From NCBI RefSeq assembly GCF_018271975.1, contig NZ_JAGUCN010000031.1, positions 1 to 59,349 of the forward strand: a stretch of 59,349 nucleotides of DNA, read 5' to 3'. Shown here in pieces: positions 53,754 through 59,349 of the stretch (within the stretch, counting starts at the first letter, position 1; every line of letters begins with the position of its first letter). Source of the DNA: Carboxylicivirga mesophila. GTDB taxonomy: Bacteria > Bacteroidota > Bacteroidia > Bacteroidales > Marinilabiliaceae. Under the pieces are notes generated by a model that worked only from the letters and a program-made list of their open reading frames with translations, had not been told where the DNA came from and searched no databases. A program made the translations under genes and the position numbers.

Positions 53754-54344
53754 TTATTTCTTTTCAAGTTTTTCTATTCCCTTCATTACAGCTTCTCTAT
53801 TCTTGGCTGACTTAATCCAGTCTGGTAATTTCTCAACCATTGTCCAGTATTGTCGACCATTTTTTTCTCTTAAGTCGGCAGAAACATAGTCTTTCAGGTA
53901 GCTCAGGTGATTGTAATTATAGGCCCATAATGAATGTCCTTTGACTGATTCTACCAACCAAAGAGGAAGTTGAAAATAGGGTTCTGTTGGATGTCCATTA
54001 TATTCATAAATCAGCTCTAGTCTTATGTTTCTGGGTGTATAGCTTTGTGTTTCGCCACAAGTATCACACTTGACAGCTATTTTGTCTTTAGGTGCATTTA
54101 CATTGGGGATTTGTATGCTTATTTCGGAAGCACAATTTGAACAGTAGCATTTAAGGTCAACCTGATAGCATTCTGTTCTTCCAATTTGAGAATACATACA
54201 ATTGGGGCATTTTATGCTTCGCTTGGAGTAATAACCTGGTTCAGTTCTGAATACTATTGCACGCTTTGAGCATTTGGGACAAACGACAAGAACGTCATCT
54301 TCAAAGCTAGATAGAGTCAGGTTTTTATCTTGAAATCTTTTCAT
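53754..54344 (-). CDS. Zinc-ribbon hypothetical protein
   Basis: 196 residues, no signal. At least three CxxC pairs (VVCPKCSKRAI, IKCPNCMYSQ, CYCSNCASE, VKCDTCGETQ) form two or more zinc ribbons in the first half. The second half, YFQLPLWLVESVKGHSLWAY then NYNHLSYLKDYVSADLREKN, has a helical TFIIB/rubredoxin-unrelated character. Such proteins occur in hypervariable and cassette regions of Bacteroidota. The DNA is AT-rich relative to neighbours. Function unknown; possibly nucleic-acid binding. Confidence 0.6.
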   Translation of the reverse strand: MKRFQDKNLTLSSFEDDVLVVCPKCSKRAIVFRTEPGYYSKRSIKCPNCMYSQIGRTECYQVDLKCYCSNCASEISIQIPNVNAPKDKIAVKCDTCGETQSYTPRNIRLELIYEYNGHPTEPYFQLPLWLVESVKGHSLWAYNYNHLSYLKDYVSADLREKNGRQYWTMVEKLPDWIKSAKNREAVMKGIEKLEKK

Positions 54345-54374
54345 TTTAGCGATGTCTTTTCTTAAAAGGGTGGC

Positions 54375-54917
54375 TTAAGAGGCAAAGTAAATTTCTTCTT
54401 CGAATTGCTTATCATATATGACGATACCATCAAAGATGTCTTTTAATTCCTCTCTTTGAATCCTATGGATGTCAAGTTTTCCAAGATTAAGAATCATATA
54501 GTTTAAGTTTTCATCAGTATATGGTGTAGACTGAGTTTCTAAGTAATCATCTTGAATCTCGAGTATGATTTCTACTTCCTTCTTCGAAATCTTTTCGCAA
54601 GTCTCTCTCAAGATATTTTTATAGATGAAGTTTGTTCTTTCATCATACGCATGGTCATCAACCTTCTGGGTTATATCTTCCCCTCCAGTTAAGTTGACAT
54701 GTATTGCTTCAAGAGAATTTCTTAATCCACGAAATCGATGTATTAGACCCAAACCCCAAAATCCAAGCAATAATGTTAAAATGGAGTATAAAATTCCAAC
54801 GACATAGGGCATTATCAGCCTTGGGAGTTTATACACTCGTGTGTCTTTACAAAAATAAAAGGGGCCAATACTAATTGATATTTTATAATACCTATAAACA
54901 TATTTCTCTTTTGTCAT
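54375..54917 (-). CDS. Hypothetical protein with one or two membrane helices
   Basis: 180 residues. The N-terminal KEKYVYRYYKISISIGPFYF is followed by a hydrophobic segment (LIMPYVVGILYSILTLLLGF) and a charged helical domain (VDDHAYDERTNFIYKNILRE; EVEIILEIQDDYLETQSTPY). No known domain. Very AT-rich. It lies between the zinc-ribbon gene and an attC-like palindrome (54946-55080), consistent with an acquired gene. Confidence 0.5.
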   Translation of the reverse strand: MTKEKYVYRYYKISISIGPFYFCKDTRVYKLPRLIMPYVVGILYSILTLLLGFWGLGLIHRFRGLRNSLEAIHVNLTGGEDITQKVDDHAYDERTNFIYKNILRETCEKISKKEVEIILEIQDDYLETQSTPYTDENLNYMILNLGKLDIHRIQREELKDIFDGIVIYDKQFEEEIYFAS

Positions 54918-54945
54918 TCGTGCTTTTTATTTTGGTGTTGAAGCT

Positions 54946-55080
54946 AAAGGTTGCCGCATTAAGCTGTAGCAAAGTCGCTGTGATTGTCCGTCCAAGAGGA
55001 CGAGACCATCGAGGCGGGGAATCTGCACAAATGCTCCAGTACCCCTGCTTTACACTATTGTGCCGTGTTGTCCAACGTTT
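54946..55080. repeat. attC-like element 1 (with internal insertion)
   Basis: Ends AAAGGTTG and CAACGTTT are complementary but for one base. The left arm AAAGGTTGCCGCATTAAGCT then GTAGCAAAGTCGCTG and the right end GTGCCGTGTTGTCCAACG match element 2 (55732-55802), while a roughly 70-bp GC-richer core has no counterpart there. It overlaps the end of the minus-strand gene at 55055. Confidence 0.45.
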
Positions 55081-55702
55081 TATTATTTTCTTTAAGTTCT
55101 TGTCTAAACTTTTGGTAAGCTTTAAATTCTTCTTCATTCATGGTTATTCTATGACGTTCTAAATCAACTATCTCTTTCAACTCTTCATCTTCAGGATTGC
55201 TTAATGATTGTTCATATAAGTCAATAAATTCAGGATGATCTTTATACTGTATCTTAGTTCTAACAATTTCAGGTACTATCAATAATGTTAATGCAAGTCC
55301 AATTAGCAAAGCACCTCTCATTATTATATTTCGATATAAACCTCTTAATTTTGGATTTAGAGTTATTATCAATATTACAATTGAAGTTGAAACAAGACCT
55401 ATAGAAAGGTTGATAGTCGAGCTAGGTATATGAATAAGTTTAAATGCAATTCCGGTGCATAAAATTGAAAATGCTATACCACCAATTACCATTATTGCTT
55501 TTAAGTTCTTTTTGTCGTCAACAATTGGTGTGTTCTTATATTTTAAGTTGAAAATCGAAAATCCCCAAATTGGAAAATACAAAAACGCTAGACCAAAAAA
55601 TGATAATATTGAAAGCAGCGCCCAATAATTAATTAGCATCAATCTCATAATTAGAGATGCTATTGCAGTGATAGCAAATAAAATTTCTAGTTTTTTAATC
55701 AT
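55055..55702 (-). CDS. Multi-pass membrane hypothetical protein
   Basis: 215 residues with four to five membrane helices (EILFAITAIASLIMRLMLIN; ALLSILSFFGLAFLYFPIWG; VSTSIVILIITLNPK; GALLIGLALTLLIVPEIV) and a soluble acidic tail (EDEELKEIVDLERHRITMNE; FKAYQKFRQELKENNKTLDN). No known family. Very AT-rich compared with the rest of the window. It is bounded on both sides by attC-like elements, as a gene cassette would be. Confidence 0.5.
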   Translation of the reverse strand: MIKKLEILFAITAIASLIMRLMLINYWALLSILSFFGLAFLYFPIWGFSIFNLKYKNTPIVDDKKNLKAIMVIGGIAFSILCTGIAFKLIHIPSSTINLSIGLVSTSIVILIITLNPKLRGLYRNIIMRGALLIGLALTLLIVPEIVRTKIQYKDHPEFIDLYEQSLSNPEDEELKEIVDLERHRITMNEEEFKAYQKFRQELKENNKTLDNTAQ

Positions 55703-55731
55703 GTTTGATAATTAGCTGAAAGGTTTTATGG

Positions 55732-55802
55732 ATAACGGTTGGCCGCATTGCGCTGTAGCAGATTCTGCTATGCGCTATGGCGGCGTGTTGTGCGTTCGTT
55801 AT
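55732..55802. repeat. attC-like element 2 (71-bp fully foldable palindrome)
   Basis: Nested complementary arms run from end to end: ATAACG (55732-55737)/CGTTAT (55797-55802), GCCGCATtGCGC (55742-55753)/GCGCtATGGCGGC (55772-55784), and TAGCAG-att-CTGCTA (55756-55770). The spacers on the two sides are unequal (GTTG against GTGTTGTGCGTT), as in integron attC sites. It lies 4 bp downstream of the lipoprotein gene that ends at 55806. Confidence 0.5.
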
Positions 55803-55805
55803 TTA

Positions 55806-56471
55806 TTAAAAGTTGAACGAGATTATTTCATACTCATTATCAACTTCTTTAAGCTTCATCGTAAACAGGTCTAGCTTGTCACTTTGAGATTTTATGATTC
55901 CAAAAATTGAATAATTTTTTCCATCTGATTTGTAGTCAGCAATTCTTGTTTCACGGTAATCCTTATTTAAACCTTCATAAACATTATCAATAACCGTTTT
56001 AAACTTTTCCTTGTCCTTAATGTCTATAAATTCGAGACATGCGGAATAGTCCTTATTGTATATGTTTGTTACATATTGAGCTACAAATGATTCAAGCTTT
56101 AAGTATTTAGGAAGTTCAGCTTTTACTTTTTCAACTTCATAAGTATAAGTCTTCGTTGATTGGATTTCACCGTCTTTTTCCTTTACAATATCAATTTCTA
56201 TCAGGTTATATTTCTCTGATTCCCCAATCATGTTGCAGATTTGGAGCGAAAAACTATTTGCAAATCCATCTTTCGAAACACCGAAGTCAAATAACTGACT
56301 ATTTTTAAAAGTATATTTCTTAGTACTATTTTCAATATCGTCGGTACTTGCAATATAGTGTTCTGTCACAACACAACCACAATTCAATGAAATTTCTGTC
56401 AATTTGCCGCGGGTGCATGACAAGGTTGTCAAAACTAATAAGAGTCCAATTGTTAGGTTTAATCTATTCAT
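55806..56471 (-). CDS. Hypothetical lipoprotein
   Basis: 221 residues from MNRLNLTIGLLLVLTTLSCT, with a lipobox ending in LSC (Cys19). The longer frame begins 57 bp upstream with no signal. The mature part alternates short beta strands and charged loops (ISLNCGCVVTEHYIASTDDI; YLKLESFVAQYVTNIYNKDY; SDKLDLFTMKLKEVDNEYEI). It is anchored in a membrane. No family recognised. AT-rich. An attC-like element abuts its 3' end. Confidence 0.55.
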   Translation of the reverse strand: MNRLNLTIGLLLVLTTLSCTRGKLTEISLNCGCVVTEHYIASTDDIENSTKKYTFKNSQLFDFGVSKDGFANSFSLQICNMIGESEKYNLIEIDIVKEKDGEIQSTKTYTYEVEKVKAELPKYLKLESFVAQYVTNIYNKDYSACLEFIDIKDKEKFKTVIDNVYEGLNKDYRETRIADYKSDGKNYSIFGIIKSQSDKLDLFTMKLKEVDNEYEIISFNF

Positions 56472-56770
56472 TTTATTTCTGTTATAATCTACTGTCTTGT
56501 TGGGTCTAATGACGCACAACTCATACATATCCGCACCCGAATGCCCGATATATTGCCACTATCACCATTAAGGCATATAGCAATTACTGCCGGCACCCAG
56601 GTGCCAATACTTTCATTATTCCTTTATGCTTGCTGCCCCTTATTACGCTCACATTATCCCCGGTCAGGGGGGCAGTTTTACCGATTAGTACCTGCTAAAT
56701 TAGAATTTATTTTGAGATGCACATACTTATGTTGATAAAAGATGAGGTGGAGTTGATGAGTGGGAGGTAG

Positions 56771-56875
56771 TCAGTGGTCAGAGGTTATTAGTCAGTAGTG
56801 AGGCAGAAGGCAGAAGAGTTTAGTTAAAAGTGAAGAGTGAAAAGTGAAAAGTGAGAGGTGAGAGGTGAGAAGTGA
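56771..56875. repeat. Low-complexity short tandem repeats
   Basis: Runs such as GTCAGTGGTCAGAGG, then GAAGAGTGAAAAGTGAAAAG and TGAGAGGTGAGAGGTGAGAAG, with 7-8-bp periods. The rest of 56472-56942 contains only short hairpins (GGCACCcaGGTGCC; CCCCggtcaGGGG) and no credible gene. Confidence 0.7.
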
Positions 56876-56942
56876 GGCGGATTGATGTGATGGTGATATG
56901 TCAATGAGCATTGGCCATAAGCAAGGAAGCTAGGGTAGTGTT

Positions 56943-57406
56943 GACCAGGGTCATAAGGCTTCCGACTTGGGTCAGCGGCTTTCTGACCAAGGTCAGATTC
57001 AAAAATACCTGGGGTCAGAATGATTCTGACCGAAGACATTTGTTTGCTGACCTATGGGATAAAGAAGATGACCCGGCTTAGGATGAAAATGAGCTAAGTA
57101 ATAAAGCCTACAACCTGGGTGGTCAGGCTTCTGACCTGGTTTGCGGGGTGTAAGAGATGGGTGCAGAAGAGCGATTTGAACCCTCTTGAATGGGATTTTT
57201 GCCCTCTTGGCTGTTTTACCTTGCCTCGGGAGCGGTTTATCCGGCCTCTTGAAGCCGATATTTGGCCAATGGGCGGCTTAATCAGGCCTGTTATTTTGCT
57301 TATTGAGCCTCTTGAAATTAAAAACCAGGTCGATGGGATGCTAAGCCAAGTCAGTTGAGCAGCCTATTGAGCCGATGGAGATGAGGAATCGTCCCTGTGG
57401 AAGGGG
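56943..57406. repeat. Degenerate 21-bp tandem array, about 22 units
   Basis: Units start at 56943, 56964, 56985, 57006, 57028, 57049, 57070, 57091, 57112 and 57133, continuing at 21-bp steps to about 57406. Only about two units are 22 bp long. The first half is of a GACCTGGGTCAG type, the second of a GCCTCTTGAA type with hits at 57182, 57203, 57224, 57245, 57266, 57287 and 57308. The strict register despite sequence decay is the striking feature. A minus-strand frame crosses it (see findings), reading as heptads such as SRGRINR-SRGKVKQ. Confidence 0.85.
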
Positions 57407-57516
57407 CAACAGGTTGGTTGGCATATCAAATGCTTCAATTGACTGGTGTTGAAGACCTCGGGGCTAATCAAATAAGGGGCTTGTCGCTCATCTTGAAATA
57501 GTGCACATGTGGGGTT

Positions 57517-57553
57517 AAAAACAGGTTTTTGCCCGGCCTTATTGCCTGTTTTT
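57517..57553. terminator. Hairpin with A/T-rich ends
   Basis: Arms AAAAACAGG (57517-57525) and CCTGTTTTT (57545-57553) with a GC-rich loop (GCCCGGCC). It could terminate transcription in either direction between the repeat array and the AraC gene. Confidence 0.45.
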
Positions 57554-57630
57554 TTCGGCAAATTACCTTCAATTATATCGTATTTTGGCGGGTTTGTAAT
57601 TAACTGGTAATCAATGCTAATGGTTGAAGC

Positions 57631-57720
57631 AAAAAACATGCTTATGATTTGACAAAAACGTAAGCATGTTTTTAGTAAAACGTGCCTACGTTTTTACTAA
57701 AACATAGGCACGTTTTTTTA
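57631..57720. repeat. Four 22-bp modules forming two inverted pairs
   Basis: Modules of the form AAAAC-9 nt-TTTT start 22 bp apart, with the C at 57637, 57659, 57681 and 57703. Their cores are ATGCTTATG, GTAAGCATG, GTGCCTACG and ATAGGCACG. Module 1 pairs with module 2 (CATGCTTA/TAAGCATG) and module 3 with module 4 (CGTGCCTA/TAGGCACG). There is no gene in 57407-57827 apart from the frame discussed in findings. Confidence 0.75.
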
Positions 57721-57827
57721 GGGCAGGTAGTCGAAAGTTATTAATCTACTTTCTGGTACTCTAAATTATTAAGCATTTGCTTCAGCTTTTTGCCCGGTGT
57801 AAAAATGCACTTTGAAGCATTGTGTCA

Positions 57828-58751
57828 TTACGAGTTAATCCTAAATTCTTTTTTATACTTCGCTGGCGAATAACCCGTGAGTTGATTGAAGATGCGTGTG
57901 AAGTGGTAGCGGTCGGCAAACCCACAGGTAGTAGCAATTTCTTCGATTGACAGGGTAGAGTGATGCAGCAGAATACAGGCTTTGTCAATCCGTTTCTTCT
58001 TGACATATTTTTGAGGGGATATACCTGCTTCCCGGGTAAATAACCTGGTGAAAGCATTGGTAGCCATGCTGGCAATCCGTGCTAGCTGAGGGTTGCTTAA
58101 GTCATTGGTCAGATTGTTTTCGATGTGTTTGATAACATCAATGATGCGGTAATCAGCACTTGTATTCTGCCAGCTTTCTTCGGGTAATGACGATAACAGG
58201 TGGTTGATGATGGTGTTGATGGCTAAGGTGGAATAAAAGCTGAACTTTGCATGTTCGTAATTCAAATGCTTTTTAATGCCAGCCAGCATCGCATCCAGTT
58301 CTTTATTGATAGGTAAGGCATAAACGCCGGGAATGGCATTGTCGTATGGCATGCCCAGGTTAAAATGGATAAATAAGTGAAGCAGGTACTGCTCATTGTA
58401 TGGTAGCATTTGACTAACGCGTCCGCCTTTTAATGAATACCCTGATTGTGGAATCGAGTTGTTATACATGTAGGTGGAATACGACGTGTTGGGGGCGATG
58501 AGAATCAGTTTATCTGGCGTAATAGGTATCTTTTGATTGTTGTATATAATGGCAGCGCCCTCAAAACTATTATGATACACCCGCCAGAATGGAAAAGACA
58601 GATCGTTAAATTCCCAGTTCTGCAGCCACCAGTAGCGGCAGCAGTGAATCTGAATTTCATACTTAGGGAAGACCTGGATGATTTCCGAAGGGTCACCTTT
58701 TAATGGTCTGTTGGTAGTGGTATTCATGCCTGATGTTTGAAACAGATACAA
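57828..58751 (-). CDS. AraC family transcriptional regulator
   Basis: 307 residues, or 299 if the ATG for MNTTTNRPLKGD (about 58727) is used. The N-terminal cupin-like region (VYHNSFEGAAIIYNNQKIPI; LILIAPNTSYSTYMYNN) is a sugar-sensing type. The C-terminal double helix-turn-helix is clear: LARIASMATNAFTRLFTREA, GISPQKYVKKKRIDKACILL, SIEEIATTCGFADRYHFTRI, FNQLTGYSPAKYKKEFR. It is divergent from fucI with 92 bp between starts, so it probably regulates L-fucose use. The ligand is inferred from this neighbour only. Confidence 0.9.
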   Translation of the reverse strand: MYLFQTSGMNTTTNRPLKGDPSEIIQVFPKYEIQIHCCRYWWLQNWEFNDLSFPFWRVYHNSFEGAAIIYNNQKIPITPDKLILIAPNTSYSTYMYNNSIPQSGYSLKGGRVSQMLPYNEQYLLHLFIHFNLGMPYDNAIPGVYALPINKELDAMLAGIKKHLNYEHAKFSFYSTLAINTIINHLLSSLPEESWQNTSADYRIIDVIKHIENNLTNDLSNPQLARIASMATNAFTRLFTREAGISPQKYVKKKRIDKACILLHHSTLSIEEIATTCGFADRYHFTRIFNQLTGYSPAKYKKEFRINS

Positions 58752-58843
58752 ATCTATTAAAAATAGCCATTTATTATTGAGGCATTTAGAATCAATTTTG
58801 TGTGTAGTAAAAATTAATAAACACGAAATTAAAGATATTTAAA

Positions 58844-59349
58844 ATGGCTAACAGGTTAATAGGCGATTTACCCAAGGTTGGAATCAGACCGGTTATTGAT
58901 GGTCGCGAAAACGGTGTGAGAGAATCACTGGAGTCGCAAGTGATGGATTTGGCGAAAGCAGCTGCCAAATTTATTGAGGAAACACTTCGATTTCCTAGTG
59001 GTGAAAAAGTAGAATGCGTCATTGCAGACACTTGTATTGGTGGTGTGGCTGAGGCGGCCATGTGCGCCAATAAATTCAAGAAAGAAGGGGTGGGTGTGTC
59101 ATTAACTGTAACGCCTTGCTGGTGCTATGGTACCGAAGTGATGGATACCGATCCCCTATTGCCCAAAGCTGTTTGGGGTTTTAACGGAACCGAGCGTCCG
59201 GGGGCTGTATACTTAGCGGCTGCCTTAGCCGGTTACACGCAAAAGGGATTGCCCACCTTTGGTATTTATGGTCGTGATGTGCAGGATGTGGGTGATACAA
59301 CTATTCCTGCTGATGTGCAGGAGAAGATCATTCGCTTTGTAAAAGCCGG
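58844..59349 (+). CDS. fucI: L-fucose isomerase, N-terminal part (runs off the window)
   Basis: The first 168 codons of the gene, from [100 protein letters not shown] and [15 protein letters not shown] match the N1/N2 domains of FucI. The metal-binding catalytic residues lie further on and are not in the window; the full protein is about 590 residues. It converts L-fucose to L-fuculose in the cytoplasm. Divergent from the AraC-type gene. Confidence 0.96.
   Translation, partial: MANRLIGDLPKVGIRPVIDGRENGVRESLESQVMDLAKAAAKFIEETLRFPSGEKVECVIADTCIGGVAEAAMCANKFKKEGVGVSLTVTPCWCYGTEVMDTDPLLPKAVWGFNGTERPGAVYLAAALAGYTQKGLPTFGIYGRDVQDVGDTTIPADVQEKIIRFVKA

Noticed and set aside
53754-56471. A complete integron
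   Set aside because: The attC-like elements are suggestive, but no integrase gene and no attI site are in the window, so I report only the elements.
57119-57358. 79-codon plus-strand frame through the 21-bp array
   Set aside because: The array is low in stop codons in several frames on both strands; there is no evidence that this one is used.
57052-57366. Amber recoding (TAG read through) in the minus-strand frame
   Set aside because: Three TAG codons alone do not support recoding; other genes in the window, including uvrA, end in TAG, and the 22-bp units shift the heptad frame. Decay of a repeat-derived frame is simpler.
1-59349. tRNA, rRNA or insertion-sequence genes
   Set aside because: No cloverleaf, rRNA-like stretch or transposase reading frame was recognised in any of the gaps.

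Overview
The window is from a member of the Bacteroidota, most likely a marine or sediment Bacteroidales/Marinilabiliales-type organism. The main evidence is repeated TAnnTTTG -7 promoter elements just upstream of genes, a 'putative porin' family outer-membrane protein, a DUF5686/carboxypeptidase-like TonB-system protein, TonB-dependent receptors, a BlaI-M56 pair, a complete Rnf operon with an RseC-like gene in front, and weak Shine-Dalgarno use almost everywhere. The assignment below phylum level is an inference from gene content only.

Layout. 0-9 kb: a DUF6261-like protein, a 0.75-kb tandem repeat array, small exported proteins, and an operon of two DUF1254/DUF1214 lipoproteins around a beta-barrel protein, with a TetR regulator upstream. 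9-19 kb: uvrA flanked by pieces of the repeat family, a lytic transglycosylase, a BlaI-type repressor with an unusual M56-M23-M23 fusion protein, and a large PocR-domain histidine kinase. 18.7-24.4 kb: rseC-like and rnfB-C-D-G-E-A, a ferredoxin:NAD ion pump. 24.5-29 kb: a secreted endonuclease/exonuclease/phosphatase-fold protein and a TonB receptor next to a cytochrome c-PQQ sugar dehydrogenase. 29-38 kb: a structured non-coding element, Hsp20, a ketopantoate reductase-like protein, a lipase, zwf-pgl, and two envelope proteins. 38-50.5 kb: aminotransferase, LolC/E-type permease, Nudix hydrolase, MltF, putative porin, der, era, and a GH20 hexosaminidase. 50.6-56.5 kb: hypothetical proteins including a YwqK/MORN-repeat membrane protein and an AT-rich group of small genes separated by attC-like palindromes. 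56.5-59.3 kb: a 1.3-kb repeat-rich gap, then an AraC regulator divergent from fucI, which runs off the window end.

Functionally, most genes are housekeeping or cell-envelope genes: DNA repair, GTPases for ribosome assembly, the oxidative pentose phosphate entry steps, Rnf energy conservation, peptidoglycan hydrolases and outer-membrane proteins. The unusual content is mainly in the non-coding DNA. It includes a degenerate 21-bp tandem array at 56943-57406 in register over 22 units, a set of 22-bp inverted modules next to it, a 125-132-bp tandem array with relatives flanking uvrA, clusters of hairpins, and two related attC-like elements between accessory genes. No tRNA, rRNA, CRISPR array, transposase or integrase was seen in the window.
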